A stretch of DNA of 64,000 nt from Bacillota bacterium. Lineage in GTDB: Bacteria > Bacillota > Clostridia > Oscillospirales > Ruminococcaceae. The DNA is taken from NCBI GenBank assembly GCA_023412215.1, contig JAEYNX010000014.1:310001-374000 (forward strand), read 5' to 3'. The notes below the pieces were generated by a model, which worked only from the letters and a program-made list of their open reading frames with translations, searched no databases and was not told where the DNA came from. Below are positions 25,266-34,878 of the stretch, piece by piece. Position 1 is the stretch's first letter, and each line of letters opens with the position of its first letter. The translations under genes were made by a program, and so were the position numbers.

Positions 25266-26630
25266 ATGGCTAGACCAACCTACGAAACCTCCCGTTTCGA
25301 GCGCCTTTCCTACGGCGGGTTCTTCCTCGGGCAAAACATCATCTACGCAATACAGTTCCAGTTTCTTTCCTACTTCTACACTGAGGAGGTCGGTTTGTCG
25401 CTGGCCTCCACCACGCTGATGCTGCTCATCTCGCGGGTGTGGGACATTATTGACGATCCCCTCATGGGCGCCATAGTGGATAAGGCGAACTTTAAGGGTG
25501 GCAAATACCTGCCTTGGCTGCGGTTTGTAACCTACACCGTTCCGCTTTCGCTGGTGTTCGTGTTCTTTAACCTTAACACCATCATGGCAGCCTCCGACGG
25601 GGTAAAGCTGGCGTTTGCCTACATAACCTACATCATCTGGAGCGTGGTGTACACCTTCTCCGATTCACCGCTCTTTTCGCTTGCCACGGTAATGACCTCG
25701 CAGATGCACGAGCGCGACAAGCTTATCTCCTACGGGCGGTTTGCCGCCGCGCTGGCCGCGATTATGAGCGCCGTATTCATGACTTTAAAAACAAATACCG
25801 GTTGGACCGGCGCCGTCGCCCTCTACATGGCCTTCTCGTTTTTGGTGATGCTGCCGCTGCAGTTTACCGCCAAGGAACGGGTGCAGTATAAGCGCAGCGA
25901 GGAACTTTCGATTATAAAAATCTTCAAATACCTGCTTAAAAATAAGTATCTGCTCATCTACTATCTAGGCTTCTTCTCCATCAGCGCCGTAAACACCCTG
26001 CAGCCTATCGCGCCCTTCTTTTGCAACTCCAACCTCGGCAACGAGGGGATGCTTACCATCGTCATGGGCTTAAGCGTGCTGCCCGTGCTGATTGCGGCGC
26101 CGCTGCTGCCCTTCTTTATCTCGCTCTTCGGCAAGAAAAAGCTCACCATTTACACTTCGGCGGCTGCCATCGTGTTGTGTGTAATACAATACTTTACGGG
26201 GTATGAGAACTTCCCGCTCTTTCTGGCTCTTACGGCGGTGCGTGTGCTCTGCATGCAGTTCCCGCTGCTGATCTACGGGATGTTTACCGCCGACTGCATC
26301 GAGTACGGCGCTTACGTAAACGGCGAGCGCACCGAGGCCATCGCGTTTTCGGTGCAGACCCTCATCACCAAGCTGGGCGGCACGGTGAGCAACACCATCT
26401 GCCTGCAGCTGCTCATGCTGTTTGGCTATGTGCAGCAGAGCCCCACGCAAACGCCGCAAGCGACCGACGGCATCTGGAAGATACTCACGCTTGTGCCGAT
26501 TGTCGGCTTTGCGGTGATGATCGTCATCATGCTGTTCTTCTATAAGCTTTCGGAGGAGGAGGTGCGCCGCATCATGCGCATCAACCGCGGCGAGCCCGTC
26601 GAAGCGGTCGAGGGGGCGGTGGCGGAATGA
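25266..26630 (+). CDS. GPH family sugar:cation symporter (MFS)
   Basis: 454 residues with 12 membrane helices. The N-terminus (RLSYGGFFLGQNIIYAI) and the loop DDPLMGAIVDKANFKGGKYLPW match the glycoside-pentoside-hexuronide group, which imports oligosaccharides or glycosides with Na+ or H+. The start follows CTGGAGGAAAACAAA. The stop overlaps the next gene in ATGA, so import and hydrolysis are coupled. The partner suggests an alpha-glucoside such as isomaltose, sucrose or trehalose, but the sugar cannot be fixed from sequence. Confidence 0.88.
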   Translation: MARPTYETSRFERLSYGGFFLGQNIIYAIQFQFLSYFYTEEVGLSLASTTLMLLISRVWDIIDDPLMGAIVDKANFKGGKYLPWLRFVTYTVPLSLVFVFFNLNTIMAASDGVKLAFAYITYIIWSVVYTFSDSPLFSLATVMTSQMHERDKLISYGRFAAALAAIMSAVFMTLKTNTGWTGAVALYMAFSFLVMLPLQFTAKERVQYKRSEELSIIKIFKYLLKNKYLLIYYLGFFSISAVNTLQPIAPFFCNSNLGNEGMLTIVMGLSVLPVLIAAPLLPFFISLFGKKKLTIYTSAAAIVLCVIQYFTGYENFPLFLALTAVRVLCMQFPLLIYGMFTADCIEYGAYVNGERTEAIAFSVQTLITKLGGTVSNTICLQLLMLFGYVQQSPTQTPQATDGIWKILTLVPIVGFAVMIVIMLFFYKLSEEEVRRIMRINRGEPVEAVEGAVAE

Positions 26631-28525
26631 GCGGTATCCTTACGAAAGAGAGCACCCTAAAAGAGGTGCTGAAAAGCCCGATCGGGCATGATGTGATCGC
26701 CAAGCTGCTGATGCAGGCGGGCAAGAGCATGGCGTTTGTAGGCAACCCGATTGTGGGCAGTGTAAAGCTTAAAAGCCTGCCGCTCCTTTCAAACGGGATG
26801 GTGGACGACGCGTTTGTAGACCTGCTGCTAGACCTGTTTAACAGCGTGCCCGATACCCCCCAGCCCTACGACGGGCAGGTGCAGCGGGCGTGGTGGAAGG
26901 AAGCGGTGGTGTACCAGATCTACCCGCGCAGCTTTCAGGACTCCGACGGCGACGGCATCGGCGACCTTGGCGGCATCACCGCGCGGCTCGACTACTTAAA
27001 GGCGCTGGGCGTGGATGTGCTGTGGCTCTCCCCCATCTACGATTCGCCGAACGACGACAACGGCTACGATATCCGCGATTACAGGGCCATCATGCGCGAG
27101 TTCGGCACCATGGAAGACTTTGAGCGGCTGCTGGCCGGGGTGCACGAACGTGGCATGAGGCTGATCATGGACCTGGTGATCAACCACACCTCCGACGAGC
27201 ACGCGTGGTTTCAGGAGGCTTTGAAAAGCGCCGACTCCCCTTACCGTGATTACTACCTCTTCAAGCCCGCCACCGACGCGCAGACGCCTCCGAACAACTG
27301 GACCTCCTTCTTCGGCGGCGGCGCGTGGAACCGCTACCCCGAGGCCGACGCCTGGGCGCTGCACCTCTTCTCTAAAAAACAGATGGACTTAAATTGGGAT
27401 AACCCTGCCACGCGCCAAAGCCTCTACGAGATGATCGACTGGTGGCTGCAAAAGGGCATCGACGGCTTTCGGCTGGACGTGATCAACTATATCTCCAAGG
27501 CGAAGGGCCTGCCGGACGGCAGTGCGTTTGTCGGCAAGCTGATGGGCTTTACAGGGGTGGAGCACTACTTCTACGGCCCCAACCTGCACCGCTACCTGCA
27601 GGAGATGCGTAAAAGCACCTTTGCGCGCTACGACGTCATGACGGTGGGCGAGGCCCCCGGCGTAGGCTTAGAGATGGCAAAGCTGCTGACCGACCACCGC
27701 CGCGGGGAGCTGGACATGATCTTCAGCTTCGACCACCTCGAAAACCCCGGGAAATCCCGGTTTGACCTTTACCGCTACGACCTGCGGTACCTAAAGGATA
27801 TCCTCTGCGACTGGCAGCAGCAGTACGGCAACGCCTGCTGGAACAGCCTTTTCTTTGAAAACCACGACAACCCGCGCATGGTGTCGAAGGTAAACCCCGA
27901 CCCCGCGTTTCGTGAGGTGATTGCAAAGCTGCTGGCTGTGGTACAGTTTACCTTAAAGGGCACGCCGTTTGTGTTTCAGGGGCAGGAGCTCGGCATGGTA
28001 AACGCACAGTTTTCTTCCATCGACGAGCTGCGCGACATCGAGAGCGTCAACCTCTACCGTGAGCTGCTGCAAAAGGGCAAAAGCGAGGATGAGGCGCTCA
28101 AAATAATGAACGGCGGCAGCCGCGACCACGCCCGCACCCCCATGCAGTGGAACGCTACCGAAAACGCGGGCTTTACCGCCGGTACCCCGTGGATTAAGCC
28201 TAACAGCACCTATACCGCCATCAACGCCGAGGCTGAAGAGCGGGACGCGCAATCGGTGCTCGCCTTCTATAAAAAGACGATTGCCCTGCGCCATGAGCAC
28301 CCCGCGCTTATTTACGGGGAGTTTTCCCTTGAGCATACAAACCGCGAGCTGTTTTGCTACGAGCGCACGCTTGAGGGGAAGCAGTTCTATATTGAAATAA
28401 ACCTTACGGAACTACCGCAGAAGCGCAAGATGGGCACCAAGGGCTACGCCCCCGTGTTGAGCAACTACCCCTCCCCTGTGGAGGAGCTCCGCCCGTATGA
28501 GGCAACGGTGTATAAGCGCAAATAA
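26627..28525 (+). CDS. GH13 alpha-glucosidase with N-terminal helical extension
   Basis: 632 residues; the GH13 enzyme proper begins near residue 88 (WWKEAVVYQIYPRSF). Motifs: DLVINHTS near 180, the nucleophile region GFRLDVIN near 280, acid/base VGEAPG near 341, transition-state NHD near 411, and QMDLNWDNP in place of the QPDLNW region. Together they indicate an oligo-1,6-glucosidase or related exo-acting enzyme. No signal peptide, so it is cytoplasmic. The first ~85 residues (including LKEVLKSPIGHDVIAKLLMQ) are an added helical segment not found in ordinary members; I cannot name it with confidence. Confidence 0.9.
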   Translation: MSGILTKESTLKEVLKSPIGHDVIAKLLMQAGKSMAFVGNPIVGSVKLKSLPLLSNGMVDDAFVDLLLDLFNSVPDTPQPYDGQVQRAWWKEAVVYQIYPRSFQDSDGDGIGDLGGITARLDYLKALGVDVLWLSPIYDSPNDDNGYDIRDYRAIMREFGTMEDFERLLAGVHERGMRLIMDLVINHTSDEHAWFQEALKSADSPYRDYYLFKPATDAQTPPNNWTSFFGGGAWNRYPEADAWALHLFSKKQMDLNWDNPATRQSLYEMIDWWLQKGIDGFRLDVINYISKAKGLPDGSAFVGKLMGFTGVEHYFYGPNLHRYLQEMRKSTFARYDVMTVGEAPGVGLEMAKLLTDHRRGELDMIFSFDHLENPGKSRFDLYRYDLRYLKDILCDWQQQYGNACWNSLFFENHDNPRMVSKVNPDPAFREVIAKLLAVVQFTLKGTPFVFQGQELGMVNAQFSSIDELRDIESVNLYRELLQKGKSEDEALKIMNGGSRDHARTPMQWNATENAGFTAGTPWIKPNSTYTAINAEAEERDAQSVLAFYKKTIALRHEHPALIYGEFSLEHTNRELFCYERTLEGKQFYIEINLTELPQKRKMGTKGYAPVLSNYPSPVEELRPYEATVYKRK

Positions 28526-28541
28526 GCTTCATCAATACGCA

Positions 28542-28574
28542 AAGCGCCTGAGAGACGTTACCTCTCAGGCGCTT
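28542..28574. terminator. Bidirectional terminator
   Basis: Perfect 13-bp stem AAGCGCCTGAGAG / CTCTCAGGCGCTT with a seven-base loop, followed by ATTCTTT. It lies between the convergent GH13 and nitroreductase genes. Confidence 0.85.
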
Positions 28575-28592
28575 ATTCTTTAAAAAGGCTAT

Positions 28593-29219
28593 TCACCAGT
28601 GATTTTTATGTATCTTCTCGCGAGCGGTAAACCGGTACTGTTCGGTTCTGACCGCATCCTTTGCGGGGTACCCCAATGCCAGATAACAGGGCATTACGTA
28701 GTTCTTCGGGTGCCCGATAACGGTGCGGATTCTTTCGATCTCTCCGCTAAACGGGATCCGCGTTACCCCAAACAGGCCCTCGGCAGCCGCAGTGAGCAGG
28801 ATGTTCTCGATACAGCACCACATCGAGGCAAAGCCGTTTAAGTCGTTGATGACTTTAGGCGCCAGCAGCGGGGTTTCCTGCTTAAAAAACGGAAGTATCA
28901 GCACCCCTGCGCGGTAGAGCATGGCGTACTGCTTGGGGATCGCGTCAAAATACATGTCGCGCTGGCGCTCGTCCGTAAGGTCCCACGCGGTAAGTATCTC
29001 CTCCACCCGCTCCTTGCTGACGGTTTGAGGGATAGACTCGAGTATCTGCGCGCGAACCGCCTTGTCGCTTACCACGACAAACTCCCAGCTGCGCATGTGG
29101 TTATTGGTGGGCGCCTTTATGCCCGCGTCCAATATCCGCTCCAGCACCTCGTCCGGAACCTCCCGCTCCTCAAACTCGCGGATGGTTCTTCTGCTGGCAA
29201 TCGCCTCATAAATGTCCAT
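28593..29219 (-). CDS. Nitroreductase family flavoprotein
   Basis: 208 residues. FMN-binding oxidoreductase fold: the N-terminal MDIYEAIASRRTIREFEERE with the SRRTIR phosphate-binding motif, then APTNNHMRSWEFVVV (NNHxxxW, the flavin-pocket signature) and a C-terminal YLALGYPAKDA. The physiological electron acceptor is unknown. The start at 29219 fits the family; an in-frame ATG at 29249 overlaps the upstream agaL-type gene. It begins 34 bases after that gene and may be cotranscribed with it. Confidence 0.88.
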   Translation of the reverse strand: MDIYEAIASRRTIREFEEREVPDEVLERILDAGIKAPTNNHMRSWEFVVVSDKAVRAQILESIPQTVSKERVEEILTAWDLTDERQRDMYFDAIPKQYAMLYRAGVLILPFFKQETPLLAPKVINDLNGFASMWCCIENILLTAAAEGLFGVTRIPFSGEIERIRTVIGHPKNYVMPCYLALGYPAKDAVRTEQYRFTAREKIHKNHW

Positions 29220-29253
29220 ACCGTCTTCACGTCCTCTCTGCCGTCGCAATGTC

Positions 29254-31590
29254 TTATTCCCTCGCCTTGATTTCGTACATGCGGGAGGAATAATCGCCGA
29301 ATATCTTGACGTTCTCGTTGTAGCCGGTGCCCGAGAACTGGTGTTTCAGCTTGATGCCGGAACCGTTTAGCAGGTCTCCGCCCGCCTCGAACACCTCGTC
29401 GCAGAGGGCGAGCATATAGTGCGAGGATATTACCGTATGCACGATGCCGTCGCCGCGAATCTCAACGGGTAGCACATTGTTCACCAGCCCGCCGAGCGTT
29501 TTCAGGTTCACGTACTGCCGGCGCCCCGTAACGATGTAGTCCACGCTATCCTCCAGCCCCGCAAGGCGCAGCAGCTCGTGGCCGCGCCCCACCGCGGCGG
29601 TGTCCTGAAAAAGCGCCGCCACCGCCTTAAGCTTATCCTCCGATACGCACAGCCAGACACGCTTGTTGGGGTCGCAGCCCCCGCGCAGGCGGTAGAAGCG
29701 GCCGAACTGCAGCACCCTGCGGTGGGCCTTGTAGTAGGCCACCTGCTCCTTGATGGCGTTCTTATCAAACTCAAACAGGGTGGAAAGGTCCAGCTCATAC
29801 CCAAAGCAGCCGAAGGCCGCCACGTTAAACCGCGTCTCGATGGGGGCGTTGCGCAGGGTGGAGAAATGCGGGCTTGCCGAGACATGCGCCCCCATGGTGG
29901 AAAGCGGATAGCCGTAGGAGGTACCCTCCTGTATCGAAAGACGGCAAAGCGGGTCGGTATTGTCGCTTACCCAGGTCTGCGGCATGTAGCAGAGCATCCC
30001 CAAATCAAACCGGTTGCCGCCCGAGGCGCAGGATTCAAACAAAATTTTGGGGAAACGTTTGGTGAGCGCCTCTAAAACCTCGTACAGGCCGAGCACATAG
30101 CGGTGGAAAAACTCGCCCTGCTGCTCGGGAGGCAAGGAAGAGGCGTACATATCGCTGAAGTTGCGGTTCATATCCCACTTGATGTAACGGATGTTGGCGC
30201 TCGAGAACACCCCGGAGAGCACCTCGATGAGATAATCGCGGATCTCCCTGCGCGTGAGATCAAGGATAAACTGGTTGCGCCCCTCGCTCGGGGTGCGGCC
30301 CGGCGCCCTGATTGCCCAGTCGGGGTGGGCACGGTAAAGGTCGCTGTTCTCGTTTACCATCTCCGGCTCTACCCACAGCCCGAAATCCAGCCCCAGTTTG
30401 TTGATCTTCTCGGCAAGGCCCTTAAGCCCCGCCGGCAGCTTCTTCTCGTTAACCCGCCAGTCGCCGAGCGACGAGGTATCGTCGTCGCGCCCGCCGAACC
30501 AGCCGTCGTCGAGCACAAACAGCTCGATGCCCATCGCGGCGGCCTCCTTGGCGATAGAGAGCAGCTTGCTCTGGGTGAAGTGAAAGGAGGTCGCCTCCCA
30601 GTTGTTGATGACGATGGGGCGCTCCCTGTTCTGCCACTCGCCGCGGACGATGTGGTTGTTCACAAAGCCGTGCAGGTTGTGCGAAAGGCCGTTCAAGCCT
30701 TCCTCGCTGTAGCTAAACACCGCCTCCGGGGTATAAAAGGCCTCGCCGGGCCTTAATACCCATGCAAACGACGACGGGTTAATGCCGGTAAGCAGACGGG
30801 TTTTATGGGTATAGGTCACCTCACAGACCTCGCTGTGATTACCGCTGTAAATGAGGTTCATACCGTAGCAGCGGCCCGCCTCCTCAGTGCAGCCGTCGGC
30901 GGTGAGCATAACAAACGGATTGTGGCGCGCCGAGCTTACGCCCAGCTTGGAGTCGCTTATAAAGGTACCCTCGCACAGCTTGCGGCTGTGCAGGGTACGC
31001 TCGTTTGCCCAGGTGCCGTCGAAGGTGACGAACGAGTAGTTACTGTCAAACAGGTCGAGCTGCGCGCTCATCATGCGGCGCAGGATGAGCTTTTGCGCAC
31101 TCTTGTTTTCTACACGCACCCAGCGGGTGATCACATCGTATTTCGGGTAGACGCAGTAATACAGGGTGAGCTCGGTATCGAGGGCGTCGTCGCAGAGCGT
31201 CACCTCGGTGGTTTCGCAGCACTGTTCGCCGCCCAGGGCGCCGGGCAGCCCGGGGATGCCGCTTCTACCCTTATAGGTTCTGTGGGCCTTGTATCTAAAA
31301 TCGGTTACCATACAGCCGTTCTCCGCGGTAAGCTCTATGGCGGGTTCACGGTAATCGCCCTTGCCGAGGCCGGAGTACTCAAGGCACTGGTCGTCCAAAC
31401 CGATGTTCGGGTGCTCCTTCTGGTAGGCCACCATCGTGCCATAGGGCACCACGTTCGGCTGGGTAAGCGGGGAAATATCCGCAAGCGGGCGGATACGCCT
31501 GCCGTAATACAGATTTTGCAGGTGCCCCGTGGGCAGCACCGACATCACATAGCTGGTTTTGCCGGTGTTTAGATGAATTACCGTGTTCAT
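29254..31590 (-). CDS. GH36 alpha-galactosidase
   Basis: 778 residues, slightly longer than the usual 720-745. It hydrolyses alpha-1,6-galactosides such as melibiose and raffinose. The catalytic nucleophile Asp is in YIKWDMNRNFSD near residue 471 and the acid/base Asp in WVSDNTDP near 540. ESCASGGNRFDLGML and LFVLDDGWFGGRDDD are further substrate-site motifs. No signal peptide, so it acts inside the cell. The start follows AAGGAGGTAGGGGT. No dedicated transporter is adjacent on this strand; the GPH symporter at 25266 is a candidate. Confidence 0.94.
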   Translation of the reverse strand: MNTVIHLNTGKTSYVMSVLPTGHLQNLYYGRRIRPLADISPLTQPNVVPYGTMVAYQKEHPNIGLDDQCLEYSGLGKGDYREPAIELTAENGCMVTDFRYKAHRTYKGRSGIPGLPGALGGEQCCETTEVTLCDDALDTELTLYYCVYPKYDVITRWVRVENKSAQKLILRRMMSAQLDLFDSNYSFVTFDGTWANERTLHSRKLCEGTFISDSKLGVSSARHNPFVMLTADGCTEEAGRCYGMNLIYSGNHSEVCEVTYTHKTRLLTGINPSSFAWVLRPGEAFYTPEAVFSYSEEGLNGLSHNLHGFVNNHIVRGEWQNRERPIVINNWEATSFHFTQSKLLSIAKEAAAMGIELFVLDDGWFGGRDDDTSSLGDWRVNEKKLPAGLKGLAEKINKLGLDFGLWVEPEMVNENSDLYRAHPDWAIRAPGRTPSEGRNQFILDLTRREIRDYLIEVLSGVFSSANIRYIKWDMNRNFSDMYASSLPPEQQGEFFHRYVLGLYEVLEALTKRFPKILFESCASGGNRFDLGMLCYMPQTWVSDNTDPLCRLSIQEGTSYGYPLSTMGAHVSASPHFSTLRNAPIETRFNVAAFGCFGYELDLSTLFEFDKNAIKEQVAYYKAHRRVLQFGRFYRLRGGCDPNKRVWLCVSEDKLKAVAALFQDTAAVGRGHELLRLAGLEDSVDYIVTGRRQYVNLKTLGGLVNNVLPVEIRGDGIVHTVISSHYMLALCDEVFEAGGDLLNGSGIKLKHQFSGTGYNENVKIFGDYSSRMYEIKARE

Positions 31591-31660
31591 ACCCCTACCT
31601 CCTTGATGACTACGTCTTATGCTGGCACGAGTATTGGGTTATCACTTTGCAGAAAAGCGC

Positions 31661-32794
31661 TTATCCTCCCACGCCGAGCTTGGAGATATCGGTGGAACGG
31701 CCGAACGAATCTACATTATAGAGCAGCAGCGCCTGATCGTAGGCCTTTAAATCAAGTACCTTGCTGTAGCTCTCGTTGATATACCGCAGGTCGACCATCG
31801 TGATGGTGCTGTAGAAATCGGCCAAGAACGGCACAAGGCTGTTGGCAAAGGAATCTTTAAACACCACGATGCTCTTGCCGCCGGTACTGCCGGTTTTGAT
31901 GGTTACGATCGGCTGGTTCTGCCCCAAGAATACCGAGTACTGATCCTTTTTATTTAAAAAGTCTTTAAAATACATCGAGTCATAGGGGGTAGTCTGTTTG
32001 CCGTCGAACACCTCCACCTGCTGCACCGGTGTACCGTCACGCCTTGAGTAGAGGCTAATGATATCGGGCTGGATATCGCGGTAGCCCACCTTGGAGTAGA
32101 GCGTGCCGTAGAAGTCATGCGACACGTTCTCGATGTTGTAGGCCTTGAAATTGGTCGAGTGTATACCCATGCGCTCAGCCGCCTCGCAGAAGGCGTAGTA
32201 GGCGCCGGTGGTCGTCCAGTGGTGGTCGGTTCGGTAATAAAGATATTCCGATTTATGCTCGTATAACACCTTTGCTACGTCTATTTCGTTGGCAATACCC
32301 GAAAGCGCGCGGCTGATCTCCTTGATGTATTCACGCTGCGACCAGCTGGCGGCGCCATAGGGCAGCTCGTCGCCGTATATCTCCGCGGCGGTGGGTACAA
32401 GCATCAGATAGGTCGGCATCTTGTTCGTTTCTACAAACTTCTTGATGGCGTCGATATTCTTCTGCGTCTTATCCATGTCCGGCTCGGGGAGATCCTCAAT
32501 CAGGCGGTTATCGCAGATATACACGCTGTTGTTTTCGCGCTTGCCGCTGTAATACTCCATATAACCCTTGGCGGCCACCCAAGTGTCCCTGCCGATGAAG
32601 TGGTCGGAGAAATAATCCTCCACCCCGTCCATAAAGCTGCGGTTGTCTATGGTGGTAAACGAAAGCCTCGGGGGCTTCGCAAGCATGCGGTTCTCCATCT
32701 CGGAGAACTCCACCTTGGGCCAGAGTAATGTAACAATCGGCAGTATGAGCAATATCAGTGCAAACAGAACCGCCGATGCAATCTTCGTCTTCAT
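31661..32794 (-). CDS. DHHW family protein, AlgJ/AlgX-like partner of an acyltransferase
   Basis: 377 residues. One N-terminal membrane anchor (IASAVLFALILLILPIVTLLW) and an extracellular SGNH-like domain. The DHHW motif is in YLYYRTDHHWTTTGAYYAF near 195, and KDSFANSLVPFLADFYSTI near 315 carries the KDSF motif with the candidate catalytic Ser. It probably transfers acyl groups handed over by the MBOAT protein encoded 48 bases upstream to an extracellular polymer. The start is uncertain between 32794 and 32806; neither has ideal ribosome-site spacing. Confidence 0.85.
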   Translation of the reverse strand: MKTKIASAVLFALILLILPIVTLLWPKVEFSEMENRMLAKPPRLSFTTIDNRSFMDGVEDYFSDHFIGRDTWVAAKGYMEYYSGKRENNSVYICDNRLIEDLPEPDMDKTQKNIDAIKKFVETNKMPTYLMLVPTAAEIYGDELPYGAASWSQREYIKEISRALSGIANEIDVAKVLYEHKSEYLYYRTDHHWTTTGAYYAFCEAAERMGIHSTNFKAYNIENVSHDFYGTLYSKVGYRDIQPDIISLYSRRDGTPVQQVEVFDGKQTTPYDSMYFKDFLNKKDQYSVFLGQNQPIVTIKTGSTGGKSIVVFKDSFANSLVPFLADFYSTITMVDLRYINESYSKVLDLKAYDQALLLYNVDSFGRSTDISKLGVGG

Positions 32795-32842
32795 GGCAAA
32801 ACCCATGCCTTTCAATCAACGTTATAGCCTTTATTTCTAGCC

Positions 32843-34249
32843 TTAGAAACGGAAGTATAAAAACGGGTTATAGGTGGCGTCTACGAGGTAAGCTGTACAA
32901 ACCAGCATCATGATTACCTGTAGCACAACACCGGCCACCTTCACAACGCCGGGTCTGGAACGATAGGCCCGCAGCATCAGCTTCTTCAGCCAGTCGGTGG
33001 AGAAGATGACGCAAAGTACGAAGATGAGGCCGTAGGAATAAAGCAGGTAGATAAACTCGCCGTCGGTACCCGGCCTGCCGTGTGAACCAAACATGGCCCC
33101 GTAGTAGCTGAAAGCCATTTTGATATCGTCAAACTCAAACAGCACCCAGCCGAGCACAACGAGGAAGAAGGTATACAGACGGGTGATCGAAAAAGGGATC
33201 TTTGCGAGCACCCTGGATAAAAACAGCCGCTCGATGATGATTAAAATGCCGTAATAAAGCCCCCACAGCACAAAGTTCCAGCTGGCCCCGTGCCACAGGC
33301 CGGTGAGCATCCACACAATCAGCAGGTTTAGCACCGTTCGGGCCATCCCTTTGCGGTTGCCGCCCAGAGGGATGTAGACGTACTCACGGAACCAGGTGCC
33401 CAGCGTCATATGCCAGCGGCGCCAAAACTCGGTGACGCTTTGGGAGATGTAGGGGTAATTAAAGTTCTGCGGGAAGTGAAAGCCCAGCATCTTGCCCATG
33501 CCCACCGCCATGTCGGAGTAGCCCGAGAAGTCAAAGTAGATCTGAAAGGTAAAGGCAAGGATACCGAACCACGCCGTGGCGGTGGAGAGGTTCTCCACCG
33601 GCATGGCTTTAATCTGTGTCCACAGGGTGCCGATGTTGTTGGCCAGCAGCACCTTCTTGGCGAGGCCCTGCACAAAGATGCCCACGCCGTCACCTAAAGC
33701 GGTGATGCTTACCCTGCGCTTGCTCAGCTCGCACTGTACGTCGTTATAGCGCACGATAGGCCCCGCCACAAGCTGGGGGAACATCGAAACATAGGCCGCG
33801 TAATCGATGAAGTTCTTCTGCACCGGCACCTTGCGCCAGTAAAGATCGATGGTATAGCTCATGCTCTGGAAGGTATAAAACGAGATGCCGATGGGTAAGG
33901 CAATCTTCGGGTCGGCGATGTGAAGCCCGAACAGGGCGTTTAAGTTCTGTACCGCAAACGAGTTGTATTTAAATACCGCGAGGATCGAGAGGTTTAGAAT
34001 AATTGAGGTGACGAGGATGATCAGCCTCGCCTTTTGCCGCTTATCAAAATGCGCCAGCAACCGCCCGCAGGTGTAGTCGGCCGCCACCGTAAAGGTCATT
34101 AACAGCACATAAACCGGCTCGCCCCACGCGTAGAACAGAAAGCCTGAAAGAAACAGCACAAAGTTGCGAGCCCTTTTGGGCACCGCAAAATAGAATATCA
34201 GTACAATAGGCAGGAAGAGGTATAAGAATGTTAAGCTTGAAAACACCAT
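32843..34249 (-). CDS. MBOAT O-acyltransferase (AlgI-like)
   Basis: 468 residues, about ten membrane helices. The family signature and invariant His are in LTGLWHGASWNFVLWG near 315. YSDMAVGMGKMLGFHFPQNF and EFWRRWHMTLGTWFREYVYI are the other hallmark segments. It moves acyl groups across the membrane for transfer to a polysaccharide or wall polymer by the DHHW partner downstream. There is no other polysaccharide gene nearby, so the acceptor is unknown. It starts five bases after the Toprim gene stop. Confidence 0.92.
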   Translation of the reverse strand: MVFSSLTFLYLFLPIVLIFYFAVPKRARNFVLFLSGFLFYAWGEPVYVLLMTFTVAADYTCGRLLAHFDKRQKARLIILVTSIILNLSILAVFKYNSFAVQNLNALFGLHIADPKIALPIGISFYTFQSMSYTIDLYWRKVPVQKNFIDYAAYVSMFPQLVAGPIVRYNDVQCELSKRRVSITALGDGVGIFVQGLAKKVLLANNIGTLWTQIKAMPVENLSTATAWFGILAFTFQIYFDFSGYSDMAVGMGKMLGFHFPQNFNYPYISQSVTEFWRRWHMTLGTWFREYVYIPLGGNRKGMARTVLNLLIVWMLTGLWHGASWNFVLWGLYYGILIIIERLFLSRVLAKIPFSITRLYTFFLVVLGWVLFEFDDIKMAFSYYGAMFGSHGRPGTDGEFIYLLYSYGLIFVLCVIFSTDWLKKLMLRAYRSRPGVVKVAGVVLQVIMMLVCTAYLVDATYNPFLYFRF

Positions 34250-34254
34250 TGGGT

Positions 34255-34878
34255 TTAGTCCTGTCCTTCCTTTTGACTTTGGTGAAGGGGCGACAGCATA
34301 AGCGCGTGCACCGCCTCATGGTATTGTTCGGGGGTAAGGGTGGCGTTTATGACGTCAAGCATGGCGTTCGCGCTCAGGCGCTCAGGCAGGCGCAGGTGCT
34401 TTAACAGCCTTCGGCGCAGCCCGGCGCTGTTCTGCCCGCCGGTAAGTCCGTCGGCATACAGGTCGGTCTTGGTGATGCGTGAGCGCGGCGTAGCCGCTTC
34501 GTCGGCGGTGGCCCCCGCCTGCTGCAGCGCCTGCAGAATCGCCTGCTTTTTAATGCCCTCCACCCCGAGCTTGCCCTCTTTGGAGGCAACCTTTTTGCGC
34601 CTCTCTTTGCCAAGGACGTCGGGGATATAGGCGTTGAGCACCGTGCCGTTTGGCACCGCGCCCTTGATAAAGCTGCGTATCTGAAAGCCCGCGCGGTCGG
34701 AATCGGTGAGTATCAGGATGCCGGTGGTCTCGGCGAGGGTGCGGATGAGTGACAGCTTGTCCTCGTCCTTGTAAATCGAAAACCCGTCGGTTTGTATAAT
34801 CACGGCGTCGATGATGGAGGATAGTTTAATTTTATCATACTTTCCCTCAACAATCACGGCCTGTTTAATGGTAATCAA
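34255..34878 (-). CDS. Toprim protein, ribonuclease M5-like (DUF4093)
   Basis: 207 residues. The Toprim domain is at the N-terminus: AVIVEGKYDKIKL with the catalytic Glu, and ILTDSDRAGFQIRSFI with the DxD pair. The C-terminal DUF4093-type half contains GVEGIKKQAILQAL. The family is related to RNase M5, which matures 5S rRNA in Firmicutes. The start overlaps the holA stop as ATGA. Whether it is the true RNase M5 or a paralogue cannot be decided here. Confidence 0.85.
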   Translation of the reverse strand: MITIKQAVIVEGKYDKIKLSSIIDAVIIQTDGFSIYKDEDKLSLIRTLAETTGILILTDSDRAGFQIRSFIKGAVPNGTVLNAYIPDVLGKERRKKVASKEGKLGVEGIKKQAILQALQQAGATADEAATPRSRITKTDLYADGLTGGQNSAGLRRRLLKHLRLPERLSANAMLDVINATLTPEQYHEAVHALMLSPLHQSQKEGQD

